A stretch of DNA of 64,000 nt from NCBI GenBank assembly GCA_965220855.1, contig CBDCQY010000002.1, forward strand, positions 248,001 to 312,000, in the 5' to 3' direction. Source of the stretch: Bin95 sp965220855 (GTDB lineage: Bacteria > Pseudomonadota > Alphaproteobacteria > Bin95). Below the pieces are notes generated by a model. That model was not told the origin of the DNA. It saw only the letters and a list, made by a program, of their open reading frames with translations, and ran no database searches. Below are positions 42,400 to 53,378 of the stretch, piece after piece (position 1 is the first letter of the stretch; every line of letters begins with the position of its first letter). Position numbers and translations under genes: made by a program.

Positions 42400-43578
42400 A
42401 TGTCCCGCCTGTTTTTGCCCGTGCTCGCCGTGCTGGCGGCGTTCGGGCCGCTCTCCATCGACATGTATCTGCCGAGCCTGCCGACCATCGGGCGCGAGCT
42501 GCAGGCCCCGCCCGGCGATGTGCAGCTCACGCTCGGCGCCTTCTTCGTCGGCTTCGGCGCAGGCCAGCTGCTCTACGGCCCGCTGTCGGACCGCCACGGC
42601 CGCCGGCCGATGCTGCTGTTCGGCGTCTCGGTCTATCTGGCGGCGAGCGTCGCCGCCGCGCTCGCGCCCGACATCGACAGCCTGATCGCGGCGCGCTTCT
42701 TCCAGGCGCTCGGCGGCGGGGCGGCGACCGTGATCGCGCGCGCCGCCGTGCGCGACCGCCACAGCGGCGCGGAAGCCGCCCGGATGCTTTCCACGCTCAC
42801 GCTCATCATGGGGCTCGCGCCGCTGCTGGCGCCGATGATCGGCGCGCAGCTGCTTCAGTTCTGGGGCTGGCGGACGATCTTCCACATCCTCGCCGGCTGG
42901 GGCCTGCTGGCGCTGCTGGCGGTGATTTTCCTGCTGCCGGAAACGCGCCCGGCGGAGACGCGCAGCCGGGCCGGCCTCGGCGCGCTCTTCCGCAATTACG
43001 GGCGCCTGCTGGCCGAGCGGCGCACGCTCGGCTGCGCGCTGGCGAGCGGCGGGGCCTTCGCCGGCATGTTCGCCTATATCTCCGGCACGCCTTTCGTGTT
43101 CATGGAGGTGTTCGGCGTCTCGCCGGAGGCTTACGGCTATCTGTTCGCGGTCCATATCGCCGCGATCATGGGCGGGGCCATCGCCAATCGCCGGCTGGTG
43201 GCGCGCTTCGGCCCGGCGGCGCTGATGACCGCCGGCGCGAACCTGCTGCCGCTGGCCGGCCTGGCGCTGATCGCGGTCGCGCTGCTGCTGCCGCAGAGCC
43301 TCGCCGGCATCGTCGCGGCGCTTTTCTGCTTCATGTTCGCGCTCAACCTGATCGCCGCCAACGCCATCGTCATCGCGACCGCCGACAAGGCGCATCTCGC
43401 CGGCACGGTCATCGCGCTGATCGGCGCGGGCCATTTTGCGCTGGGCGCGCTCGCTGGCCTCGCGGTCGGCCAGTTCCACGACGGCACCGCCCTGCCGCTG
43501 GCGCTCACCGTCGCCGCCTGCGGCCTCACCTCCTTCGCCGCCAACCGCTGGCTGGTGGCGGCCCGACGCGCCGATTGA
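42400..43578 (+). CDS. MFS multidrug efflux protein, Bcr/CflA type
   Basis: The 392-residue protein has twelve predicted membrane helices and begins LAAFGPLSIDMYLPSLPTIG, the strong Bcr/CflA signature; DRHGRRPMLLFG is MFS motif A. Such carriers export bicyclomycin, chloramphenicol or sulfonamides by proton antiport; no specific substrate can be read here. It starts 12 bases after the dehydrogenase gene and probably shares its transcript. Confidence 0.92.
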   Translation: MSRLFLPVLAVLAAFGPLSIDMYLPSLPTIGRELQAPPGDVQLTLGAFFVGFGAGQLLYGPLSDRHGRRPMLLFGVSVYLAASVAAALAPDIDSLIAARFFQALGGGAATVIARAAVRDRHSGAEAARMLSTLTLIMGLAPLLAPMIGAQLLQFWGWRTIFHILAGWGLLALLAVIFLLPETRPAETRSRAGLGALFRNYGRLLAERRTLGCALASGGAFAGMFAYISGTPFVFMEVFGVSPEAYGYLFAVHIAAIMGGAIANRRLVARFGPAALMTAGANLLPLAGLALIAVALLLPQSLAGIVAALFCFMFALNLIAANAIVIATADKAHLAGTVIALIGAGHFALGALAGLAVGQFHDGTALPLALTVAACGLTSFAANRWLVAARRAD

Positions 43579-43650
43579 CTTCGGGCGCGGCGCGCCGGAA
43601 GATTCGCTCCGGCGCCGACGGCCGGCGCAGCAAGAGAGGACAGGCGCAAG

Positions 43651-44754
43651 ATGGAGATCGGCTTCTTTTCCATGCCGTCGCACCCCCCGGAGCGCGACCT
43701 GCGCGAGGGGCATGAGTGGGACCTGCAGCATATCCGCTGGGCGGACGAGTTCGGCTTCACCGAAGGCTGGATCGGCGAGCATCACACCGCCCCCTGGGAG
43801 CCGCATCCCTCGCCCGACCTGCTGGTCGTCGAGGGCTTCCGGCAGACGGAGAACATCCGCCTCGGCCCCGGCGGCTTCCTGCTGCCCTATCACCACCCGG
43901 CGGAACTCGCCAACCGGGTCGCGATGATGGACCATATCGGCGAGGGGCGGCTCAATTTCGGCGTCGCCGCGAGCGGCCTGCCGAGCGACTGGCAGATGTT
44001 CAATATCGACGGCATGTCGGGCGAGAACCGCGACATGACGCGCGAGTCGCTCGACATGATCCTGCGGCTGTGGTCCGACGACGAGGCGGAATTCGACTAC
44101 AAGGGCAAATACTGGCACATCACCAAGGGCGCGGAGATGTTCGGCTTCCTGCGCCCGCATCTCGCCCCGGTGCAGAAGCCGCATCCGCCGATCGGCGTCG
44201 CCGGGCTGTCGAAGAACTCCGACACGCTGAAGCTCGCCGGCGAGCGCGGCTTCCTGCCGATGAGCCTGAACCTCAACCCCGCCTATGTCGGCAGCCACTG
44301 GGACGCCGTGGAGGAAGGCGCACGCAAGGCCGGACGCCGCCCGAGCCGCAATGAGTGGCGCATGGTGCGCGAGGTGTTCGTGGCCGAGACCGACGAGGAG
44401 GCCTGGCGGCTCTCCGTCGGCGGCATGATGGGGCGCATGATGCGGGAATATTTCCTGCCGCTGCTCGGCAATTTCGGCTTCCTCGAGTTCCTGAAGCACG
44501 ACCAGGACGTGCCCGACAGCGATGTGACGCCGGAATATTGCGCGAAGCACAACTGGCTGATCGGCTCGCCGGCGACCGTGGCCGAGAAGCTGGAGGCCGT
44601 CTATGACGATGTGGGCGGCTTCGGCCAGCTGCTGCTGTTCGGCTTCGACTATGCCGACAACCCGGAAGCCTGGCGGACCTCCATGGGGCTGCTGACCGGC
44701 GAGGTGCTGCCGCGGGTGCAGCATCTGGTGCCGGACAGGGCGGCGGCGGCGTGA
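43651..44754 (+). CDS. LLM-class flavin-dependent monooxygenase
   Basis: The 367-residue protein is a luciferase-like TIM barrel: MEIGFFSMPSHPPERD at the start, WADEFGFTEGWIGEHHT (FMN-binding strand), FGVAASGLPSDW, and a C-terminal LIGSPATVAEKLEAVYDDVGGFGQLLLF typical of bacterial alkanal monooxygenase-like enzymes. It uses FMNH2 and O2 on an unknown substrate. A GAGAGGA site precedes the ATG. It converges on the amidohydrolase gene. Confidence 0.9.
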   Translation: MEIGFFSMPSHPPERDLREGHEWDLQHIRWADEFGFTEGWIGEHHTAPWEPHPSPDLLVVEGFRQTENIRLGPGGFLLPYHHPAELANRVAMMDHIGEGRLNFGVAASGLPSDWQMFNIDGMSGENRDMTRESLDMILRLWSDDEAEFDYKGKYWHITKGAEMFGFLRPHLAPVQKPHPPIGVAGLSKNSDTLKLAGERGFLPMSLNLNPAYVGSHWDAVEEGARKAGRRPSRNEWRMVREVFVAETDEEAWRLSVGGMMGRMMREYFLPLLGNFGFLEFLKHDQDVPDSDVTPEYCAKHNWLIGSPATVAEKLEAVYDDVGGFGQLLLFGFDYADNPEAWRTSMGLLTGEVLPRVQHLVPDRAAAA

Positions 44755-44767
44755 GGCGCGGCCCCGC

Positions 44768-45694
44768 TCAGCCGTCGATCCGATAGAAGCGCCGGGCGGT
44801 GTCGTGAAACAGCGCCCGGCGGTCCGGGGCCGGCAGGTCCCGGACCATGCGCTTGTAGGCCCGCATCATGGGCCCGAAACCGATCCGCAGCCCATCCACG
44901 GGGAAGTTGCTGGCGAACATGCAGCGCGCCGACCCGAACAGCGCGATGGTCTCGCGCACCAGCGGGCCGTTCTCCTCCTCGCGCCAGGGGCCGTCCGGCA
45001 GGCAGAGGCAGGAAAGCTTGACCGCCACATTGGGGCAGGCGGCGAGCGCCGCCATGCCGCGCCGCCAGAGTTCGAGGCCCGCAGGAGAGCGGTCCCAGGG
45101 AAAGCCCGTATGATTGAGCACGATGGCGAGGCCGGGAAAGGCGCGCGCCACCTCCGCCGCCTCCTCCAGATGCCAGGCCGGCACGCGCAGGTCCCAGGAG
45201 AGGCCGCGCCGCTCCAGCTCCGCCAGGCCGGCGAGCCAGCGCTCGTCCTGCATGGAGCCGGGCCGGCCGCGCTCCATCAGACCGGGCGCGACGGCGGTCG
45301 CCGGCTTGGAGCGCACGCCCCGGAAGCGCGGCGACGCGGCCAGGTGGCGGTCGAGAATGTCGGCGCAGTCCGCGCGATGCAGCCAGACATGGCCGACGAT
45401 GGCCGCCGGCATTCCCTCCGCTTCGGCGATGCGGTCGAGCCAGAGGGTCTCCTCGACCTGCTGCGCGCGGTCGCATTCCGCCTCGACATGCACGGTCGCG
45501 ACGATGTCGTGCCCGGCGGCGTCGCGGCGATAGTCGCCCGGCAGATAGTTGCGCCGGAGCGCCGCCATGTCGCCCAGAAAGAACGCATGCTCCGGCGTGT
45601 CGGAGAGCCACGGATAGCGGAGCGCCTCCAGGTCCCAGAGATGGTGATGGGCATCGATGATCGGCAGCGCGTCGGCGGCGTCGGCGGCGGTCAT
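44768..45694 (-). CDS. Amidohydrolase-2 family metal-dependent hydrolase
   Basis: The 308-residue protein has IIDAHHHLWD (HxH metal site), a barrel strand with VHVEAEC, ILNHTGFP (His) and CMFASNFPVDG (late Asp/Asn region), all typical of amidohydrolase-2 enzymes such as lactonases and 2-pyrone-dicarboxylate hydrolase-like proteins. ATG 45694 follows AGGAGAG. An upstream in-frame ATG at 45721 has no such site. It probably hydrolyses a lactone from sugar or aromatic breakdown (inference). Confidence 0.87.
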   Translation of the reverse strand: MTAADAADALPIIDAHHHLWDLEALRYPWLSDTPEHAFFLGDMAALRRNYLPGDYRRDAAGHDIVATVHVEAECDRAQQVEETLWLDRIAEAEGMPAAIVGHVWLHRADCADILDRHLAASPRFRGVRSKPATAVAPGLMERGRPGSMQDERWLAGLAELERRGLSWDLRVPAWHLEEAAEVARAFPGLAIVLNHTGFPWDRSPAGLELWRRGMAALAACPNVAVKLSCLCLPDGPWREEENGPLVRETIALFGSARCMFASNFPVDGLRIGFGPMMRAYKRMVRDLPAPDRRALFHDTARRFYRIDG

Positions 45695-45762
45695 GGCGCT
45701 CTCCTGCTCGCGGGCGGCCATCCTGCCGCGGCCGGGCGGGCGGCGGAAGCCGGCGGCCGGCG

Positions 45763-46503
45763 ATGACGGCGCGCCCCGACCCGCCGCCCTTCCGGCTGCG
45801 CGCCGGCGCGCCCGGCGCGCCGCTGGTGTTCGTGTGCGACCATGCAAGCTGCGCCCTGCCGGCCCGGCTCGGCGGTCTCGGCCTGAGCGCGGGCAAGATC
45901 GGCGGCCATATCGGCTGGGACCCCGGCGCGGCGCCGGTGACCGAATTGCTGGCGGCGCATTTCGACGCGCCGGCGGCCTGGTCCGGCTATTCGCGCCTCG
46001 CGATCGACTGCAACCGCGACCCCGAGCATCCGACCTCGATCCTGGAGGAGAGCGACGGCGTGCCGGTGCCCGGCAACCGCAATCTCGACTCCGGCGAGCG
46101 CGAGCGGCGCCGGCGCGAGCTGTTCGAGCCATACCACCGGGCGGTCGCCGGGCTGCTGGACGGTTGCGGCCCCCTGCGGGCCTTCGTCGCCGTGCACAGC
46201 TTCACGCCGGAGATGGGCGGCGTGCGCCGGCCCTGGCATGTGGGCGTGCTCTGGCGGGCGGACGCGGCGCTGGCGCAGCCGCTGCTGGCGGCGCTCGGCG
46301 AAACGCCCGGCGTGCGGGTCGGCGACAACCGGCCCTATTCGGCGCGCGACGGGCGCTCCTACACGACCTCGCGCCATGCCGAGCCGCGCGGCATCCCGCA
46401 TGTCGGACTCGAGATCCGCAACGATCTGATCCGCGACGGGGACGGCCAGGAACTCTGGGCGGCGCGCATCGCCGCCGCCCTGGAGCGCGCGCTCGCAGGC
46501 TAA
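45763..46503 (+). CDS. N-formylglutamate amidohydrolase family protein
   Basis: The 246-residue protein has VFVCDHASCALP (metal His), HIGWDPGAAPVTELLA, and VAVHSFTPEMGG, which are family landmarks. HutG-type members hydrolyse N-formylglutamate in histidine degradation, but no other hut gene is nearby, so the natural substrate may differ. It is divergent from the amidohydrolase gene. The stop codon TAA is immediately followed by a 264-base palindromic element. Confidence 0.87.
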   Translation: MTARPDPPPFRLRAGAPGAPLVFVCDHASCALPARLGGLGLSAGKIGGHIGWDPGAAPVTELLAAHFDAPAAWSGYSRLAIDCNRDPEHPTSILEESDGVPVPGNRNLDSGERERRRRELFEPYHRAVAGLLDGCGPLRAFVAVHSFTPEMGGVRRPWHVGVLWRADAALAQPLLAALGETPGVRVGDNRPYSARDGRSYTTSRHAEPRGIPHVGLEIRNDLIRDGDGQELWAARIAAALERALAG

Positions 46504-46771
46504 CCCGCATTTCTCACCAAGGCCATGGCCTGCGCGGCGCTGTCGGGCCGGCAGGGCAGGAGAGCGGCGCCGCGCGATGCGGGGACATCGGGCAAGCCGC
46601 TCGACGCACCCTGCCGGCCCGACAGCGCCGCCCTCCGGGTCGCGCCCAGGCGCCCGCCCGCAGCGTTACGGGCCTCGACCGTAGTGCCTGCTACGCCCTT
46701 CGGCCCGCGCCTTGCGGATCGAACGCCTGGGCGCGACGCAGGCCGTGGCCTTGGTGAGAAAGGCGGGCTAA
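46500..46771. mobile_element. MITE-like palindromic element with CTAA flanks
   Basis: Terminal arms at 46504-46534 and 46737-46767 are 31-bp inverted repeats with 29 matches, containing TTTCTCACCAAGGCC and its complement. CTAA directly repeats at 46500-46503 and 46768-46771, just outside the arms, as a 4-bp target duplication would. Inside are two more perfect stems: 46534-46556 with 46609-46631 (23 bp) and 46639-46652 with 46724-46737 (14 bp), so the RNA or single strand could form a three-way junction. There is no ORF. The flanks fit the YTAR target of IS5-group elements (family knowledge); no transposase is present. Confidence 0.75.
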
Positions 46772-46829
46772 GCGCCCGGTCGGATGCGAAAGGGTCGCGG
46801 GTGGGGCAGAGCCGCCGCCGAACTCGGCA

Positions 46830-46905
46830 TGGTGGGCGATGACGGGATCGAACCGCCGACCTCCTCGGTGTAAACGAGGCGCTCTCCCGGCTGAGCTAAT
46901 CGCCC
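46830..46905 (-). tRNA. tRNA-Val (UAC)
   Basis: On the minus strand GGGCGAT pairs with ATCGCCC in the acceptor; the D arm has GCTCAGCCGGGAGAGC; the anticodon stem CCTCG/CGAGG encloses TTTACAC, giving anticodon UAC; the T arm contains GTTCGATC; CCA is encoded. It is 76 nt long. It lies 31 bases after the hupB stop and could be transcribed by readthrough from hupB. Confidence 0.95.
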
Positions 46906-46916
46906 CTTCCCGCTCG

Positions 46917-46932
46917 GGCCCCGAAAGGGGCC
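46917..46932 (-). terminator. Hairpin between hupB and tRNA-Val
   Basis: GGCCCC (46917-46922) pairs with GGGGCC (46927-46932) around GAAA (TTTC on the minus strand). There is no T run, so it may be a weak or Rho-assisted stop, an mRNA 3' stabiliser, or a processing site before tRNA-Val. Confidence 0.35.
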
Positions 46933-46936
46933 GCCG

Positions 46937-47209
46937 TCAGTTGACGGCGTCCTTCAAGCCCTTGCCGGCCCTGAATTTGGGCTGATTGGAGGCGGCGACA
47001 TCGACGGCTTCGCCGGTCCTCGGATTGCGGGCCTTGGACGCCGGTCGATGCGCGACCGAAAACGTGCCGAAGCCGATCAGACGAACATCCTGACCGTCGG
47101 CCAGGGCAGAAGAAATCGTGTCGAAGACGGCGTCCACCGCCCGCGCGGCGTCGGCCCGTTGCAGATTGGCGGACGCCGAGACCGCTCCGACCAGATCGTT
47201 CTTGTTCAT
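46937..47209 (-). CDS. hupB: DNA-binding protein HU
   Basis: HU bends and compacts DNA as a dimer. The 90-residue protein begins MNKNDLVGAVSASANL and has GFGTFSVAHRPASKARNPRTGEAV, the Pro-containing DNA-wrapping arm motif, slightly altered. Position directly after lon matches the usual clpX-lon-hupB order. A 120-base gap upstream suggests its own promoter. Confidence 0.95.
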   Translation of the reverse strand: MNKNDLVGAVSASANLQRADAARAVDAVFDTISSALADGQDVRLIGFGTFSVAHRPASKARNPRTGEAVDVAASNQPKFRAGKGLKDAVN

Positions 47210-47329
47210 TGTAGTTCCCCCAATGTGACCAAGAGTGGCGACGTCAGCGACGCCGTGTTTACCTTGCCCGGCTCAGCGGCATGGCGTAAGGGCGCAAGAT
47301 GCCGCAACTCTCCATGGTCGCGCAAGACA

Positions 47330-49741
<2,412 letters not shown>

Positions 49742-49835
49742 GTCGTTCCCTCGGAAAGCCGGATCGCGGGGGTGGGGCGGGTGCGCGCGGGCGAACGCCC
49801 GGTGACTTTCCTATGTGGGAAAGGCTCCGGCATGT

Positions 49836-51098
49836 TCAAGCGCCCGCCTTGGTCTCGCCGCCATGCTCGACATAGATCTGCAGCGGCGGCGCCCGGCCGT
49901 CCACCACATCGCGGCTGATGACGATCTCCTCGACGCCGTTCATGCTCGGCAGGTCGAACATGCTGTCGAGCAGGATGCTCTCCATGATCGCGCGCAGTCC
50001 GCGCGCGCCGGTCTTGCGCGACAGCGCCCTCGCGGCCACGCCCTTGAGCGCGTCCTCCGCGAAGGTCAGCCGCACGCCCTCCATGTCGAACAGGCGCTGA
50101 TACTGCTTGACGAGCGCGTTCTTGGGCCGGGTCAGAATCTCGATCAGCGCGCTTTCCTCGAGATCCTCCAGGGTGGCGATCACCGGCAGGCGCCCGACGA
50201 ATTCCGGGATCAGGCCGAAGCGCAGCAGGTCCTGCGGCTCGATATCCCGCAGGATCTCGCCGGTCTGGCGATCCTCGGGCGCGCTCACATCGGCCCCGAA
50301 GCCGATCGCCGAGCCCTTGCCGCGCTGGGCGATGATCTTCTCCAGCCCGGCGAACGCCCCGCCGCAGATGAACAGGATGTTGGTGGTGTCGACCTGCAGG
50401 AACTCCTGCTGGGGGTGCTTGCGCCCGCCCTGCGGCGGCACCGAGGCGACGGTGCCCTCCATGATCTTGAGCAGGGCCTGCTGCACGCCCTCGCCCGAGA
50501 CGTCGCGCGTGATCGAGGGGTTGTCGGACTTGCGCGAAATCTTGTCCACCTCGTCGATATAGACGATGCCGCGCTGGGCGCGCTCGACATTGTAGTCGGC
50601 GGCCTGGAGCAGGCGCAGGATGATGTTCTCGACATCCTCGCCCACATAGCCGGCTTCGGTGAGCGTGGTGGCGTCGGCCATGGTGAAGGGCACATCGAGG
50701 ATGCGGGCCAGGGTCTGGGCCAGCAGCGTCTTGCCGCAGCCGGTCGGGCCGATCAGCAGGATGTTCGACTTCGCGATCTCGACATCGCCCGCCCTGGCGG
50801 TGTTGCCGAGCCGTTTGTAGTGATTGTGCACGGCGACCGACAGCACCCGCTTGGCGCGGTCCTGGCCGATCACATAGTCGTCCAGCACATTGCAGATGCG
50901 CGCCGGGGTCGGCACGCCCTCCCGGGACTTCACCAGCGAGCTCTTGTGCTCCTCGCGGATGATGTCCATGCACAGCTCGACGCACTCGTCGCAGATGAAC
51001 ACGGTCGGCCCCGCGATCAGCTTGCGAACCTCGTGCTGGCTCTTTCCGCAAAATGAGCAGTAGAGCGTGTTCTTGGAATCGCCGGCCGATTTGCTCAT
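49836..51098 (-). CDS. clpX: ClpX ATPase, unfoldase of ClpXP
   Basis: The 420-residue protein has the N-terminal zinc finger (YCSFCGKS...FICDECVELC), Walker A GPTGCGKT, Walker B VYIDEVDKI, and the IGF-like loop region that docks to ClpP. ATG 51098 is chosen since MSKSAGDSKNTLYCSFCG is the usual start. It unfolds tagged proteins for ClpP, encoded upstream, or acts alone as a chaperone. Confidence 0.96.
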   Translation of the reverse strand: MSKSAGDSKNTLYCSFCGKSQHEVRKLIAGPTVFICDECVELCMDIIREEHKSSLVKSREGVPTPARICNVLDDYVIGQDRAKRVLSVAVHNHYKRLGNTARAGDVEIAKSNILLIGPTGCGKTLLAQTLARILDVPFTMADATTLTEAGYVGEDVENIILRLLQAADYNVERAQRGIVYIDEVDKISRKSDNPSITRDVSGEGVQQALLKIMEGTVASVPPQGGRKHPQQEFLQVDTTNILFICGGAFAGLEKIIAQRGKGSAIGFGADVSAPEDRQTGEILRDIEPQDLLRFGLIPEFVGRLPVIATLEDLEESALIEILTRPKNALVKQYQRLFDMEGVRLTFAEDALKGVAARALSRKTGARGLRAIMESILLDSMFDLPSMNGVEEIVISRDVVDGRAPPLQIYVEHGGETKAGA

Positions 51099-51206
51099 GG
51101 GTCCTTCCCAACACTCCGCGACGCCGCAGCCCGCAAGCCGCGCCCACATGTTAGCCGGGTTCGCCCGCCGGGGAAACGCCTTCCGCAGCTTCCGCAGCGC
51201 ATGGCG

Positions 51207-51851
51207 CTATTCCGGGGCGGCCTCTTCGGCGACGCGCTGCGCCACCACCTCATCGACGATGCCGAACTCGCGCGCCTCCTCCGGGCTCATGAAGCGGTCG
51301 CGGTCGAGCGCCTCCTCGACCTTCTCCAGCGTCTGGCCGCAATGCTGCACATAGATCTCGTTGAGGCGCCCGCGCAGCGCCAGAATCTCGCGCGCATGGA
51401 TCTCGATGTCGCTCGCCTGGCCCTGGAAGCCGCCGGAGGGCTGGTGCACCATCACCCGCGCATTGGGCAGCGCGTAGCGCTTGCCGGGCGCGCCGGCGGC
51501 CAGCAGCAGCGAGCCCATCGAGGCCGCCTGGCCGATGCACACCGTCGAGACGTCGCAGCGGATATATTGCATCGTGTCGTAGATCGCGAGGCCCGAGGTC
51601 ACGATGCCGCCCGGCGAGTTGATGTAGAAGGCGATGTCCTTGCTCGGATTCTCGGCCTCCAGAAACAGCAGCTGCGCGGCGACCAGCGCGCCCACCTGGT
51701 CGAAGACCGGACCGGTCAGGAAGATGATCCGCTCCTTCAGCAGCCGCGAATAGATGTCATAGGCCCGCTCGCCCCGGTTGGTGCTCTCCACCACCATGGG
51801 CACAAGCGTGTTCATGTAGATGTCCTGCGGATCGCGCATGCGCCCGGTCAC
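51207..51851 (-). CDS. clpP: ClpP proteolytic subunit
   Basis: The 214-residue serine peptidase has GQAASMGS (nucleophile S111) and VMVHQPSGG (H136), with Asp further down. Its short N-terminal extension should be cleaved like the E. coli propeptide. The start overlaps the tig stop (ATGA), so tig and clpP are translationally coupled. It assembles into tetradecamers fed by ClpX. Confidence 0.96.
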   Translation of the reverse strand: MTGRMRDPQDIYMNTLVPMVVESTNRGERAYDIYSRLLKERIIFLTGPVFDQVGALVAAQLLFLEAENPSKDIAFYINSPGGIVTSGLAIYDTMQYIRCDVSTVCIGQAASMGSLLLAAGAPGKRYALPNARVMVHQPSGGFQGQASDIEIHAREILALRGRLNEIYVQHCGQTLEKVEEALDRDRFMSPEEAREFGIVDEVVAQRVAEEAAPE

Positions 51852-53200
51852 TCCTCTTCCGCGGCGCCCTCGGACGCTTCCTCCAGCTCCTCGGGACTGA
51901 CCTCCCGGGCAGTCACCTGGGCCAGCTCCAGGATGAAATCGACCACCTTGTTCTCCAGGATCGGCCCCTGGAACTGCGCCATCGCCTCGGGGTGCTTGCG
52001 GTAGAACTCGAACATCGCCGCCGCCTGGCCCGGAAACTGCTGCATCCGGGTGGCGACGGCGCGCTGCAGGTCCTCCTGGCTCACCTCGATCTCGTGGCGC
52101 CGGCCGATATCCGCCAGCAGCAGGCCGAGCCGGATGCGCCGCTCCGCCACCTTGCGATAGTCGTCCCGGAGCTCGTCGTCGGTCTTGCCCTCGCGGGCCT
52201 CCTCGGCGTTCGGCCCCTCCAGCTGCTTCTCCACCTCGGCCCAGATGGTCTCGAACTCGCGGTCCACCATGCTGGCCGGCAGCGGGAAGTCGTGCGCCTC
52301 CTCCAGGCGGTCGAACAGCTGGCGCTTCAGCACCGTGTGCGCCAAGCGGCCGTAATAGGCCTTGCGCTCCTCGCCGACGCTCTTGCGCATCTCGGCCAGG
52401 TTCTCATAGCCATGCTTTTCGGCGAAAGCCTCGTCGGGCTCCTGCGCGCGGCGCTCGCGAATCTCCTTGACCTCGACCGAGAACGCCGCCGCCTTCCCGG
52501 CGAGATGGGCGGCGTTGTAATCCTCGGGAAAGGCGACCTCGACCTCGCGCGATTCGCCCGCGCGGGCGCCGATCAGCTGATCCTCGAAACCGGGGATGAA
52601 CATGGCGCTGCCGAGTTCGAGCTCATAGTCCTCCGCCGCGCCGCCGGCGAAGGGCTCGCCGTCGATCCGGCCCTCGAAATCGATGGTCAGCGTGTCGCCG
52701 GCGATCGCGCCGCGATCCTCCGCGATCGGCGCCAGCTCGGCCGCCGCCTCCGAGAAGCGCACGAGGTCGGCGTCCACGATCTCCTCGGTCGGCTCCGCCT
52801 CCAGGCGCTCCAGCTCCAGCGCGGCGAAGTCCATCGGCTCGATCTCCGGCAGCGCCTCGACGCTGACCGTATATTCGAGGTCCGCGCCCGCCGCGAGGCC
52901 GTTCTCGATATCCGAGACCATATCGACCTTCGGCATGACGGCCGGCTTCAGCCCCCGGTCGTCCATGGCCTGCTGCGCGCCGCGATTGACGGTCGCCTCC
53001 AGAATTTCGCCTTCCACGGCCTTGCCGAAACGCTGGCGCAGGATCTTCAGCGGGGCGCGGCCGGGCCGGAAGCCGGGCAGGCGCAGGTCCGCTCCGTATT
53101 CGGCGAGCTTGCGGTCGATCTCGGCGCGCAGGTCTTCGGCCGGCACGACGACGCGAAAATCGTATTTCAGACCGTCGGCGAGTGTTTCGGTGATCTGCAT
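51848..53200 (-). CDS. tig: Trigger factor
   Basis: The 450-residue ribosome-associated chaperone has the ribosome-binding motif region (LPGFRPGRAPLKILRQRFG), a central FKBP-type PPIase domain (DTLTIDFEGRIDGEPFAGG...FIPGFEDQLIGA), and a helical C-terminal chaperone domain with an acidic tail. It protects nascent chains. The gene overlaps clpP, and tRNA-Leu lies 50 bases upstream on the same strand. Confidence 0.97.
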   Translation of the reverse strand: MQITETLADGLKYDFRVVVPAEDLRAEIDRKLAEYGADLRLPGFRPGRAPLKILRQRFGKAVEGEILEATVNRGAQQAMDDRGLKPAVMPKVDMVSDIENGLAAGADLEYTVSVEALPEIEPMDFAALELERLEAEPTEEIVDADLVRFSEAAAELAPIAEDRGAIAGDTLTIDFEGRIDGEPFAGGAAEDYELELGSAMFIPGFEDQLIGARAGESREVEVAFPEDYNAAHLAGKAAAFSVEVKEIRERRAQEPDEAFAEKHGYENLAEMRKSVGEERKAYYGRLAHTVLKRQLFDRLEEAHDFPLPASMVDREFETIWAEVEKQLEGPNAEEAREGKTDDELRDDYRKVAERRIRLGLLLADIGRRHEIEVSQEDLQRAVATRMQQFPGQAAAMFEFYRKHPEAMAQFQGPILENKVVDFILELAQVTAREVSPEELEEASEGAAEEE

Positions 53201-53250
53201 GAAAGGGGCTTCACCCGGTTGCGGTCGAGGGTCTCGGGCCGGGCGGCTGC

Positions 53251-53336
53251 TGGTGCGGGCGGAGGGACTCGAACCCCCACGGCCCTCGGCCTCTGGAACC
53301 TAAATCCAGCGCGTCTTCCAGTTCCGCCACGCCCGC
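53251..53336 (-). tRNA. tRNA-Leu (UAG)
   Basis: On the minus strand GCGGGCG pairs with CGCCCGC, the anticodon stem CTGGA/TCCAG encloses TTTAGGT with anticodon UAG, a long variable arm (GAGGCCGAGGGCCGT) marks a class II tRNA, the T arm has GTTCGAG, and CCA is encoded. At 86 nt this is tRNA-Leu for CUA/CUG. A promoter lies just upstream. Confidence 0.95.
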
Positions 53337-53350
53337 CGCGAGAGCGGGAC

Positions 53351-53378
53351 ATGTAGCCCGAAACCGCCCGAGGCTCAA
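53351..53378 (-). promoter_or_regulatory. Promoter of tRNA-Leu
   Basis: On the minus strand TTGAGC (53373-53378) and CTACAT (53351-53356) are 16 bases apart, and the tRNA 5' end is 15 bases beyond. The -35 overlaps the stop codon of the upstream transketolase-like gene (53375-53377), so transcript ends and tRNA start are packed closely. Confidence 0.55.

Noticed and set aside
49742..49835. Heat-shock (sigma-32) promoter before lon
   Set aside because: No convincing CTTGAAA/CCCCAT pair at the right spacing; only a short hairpin is visible.
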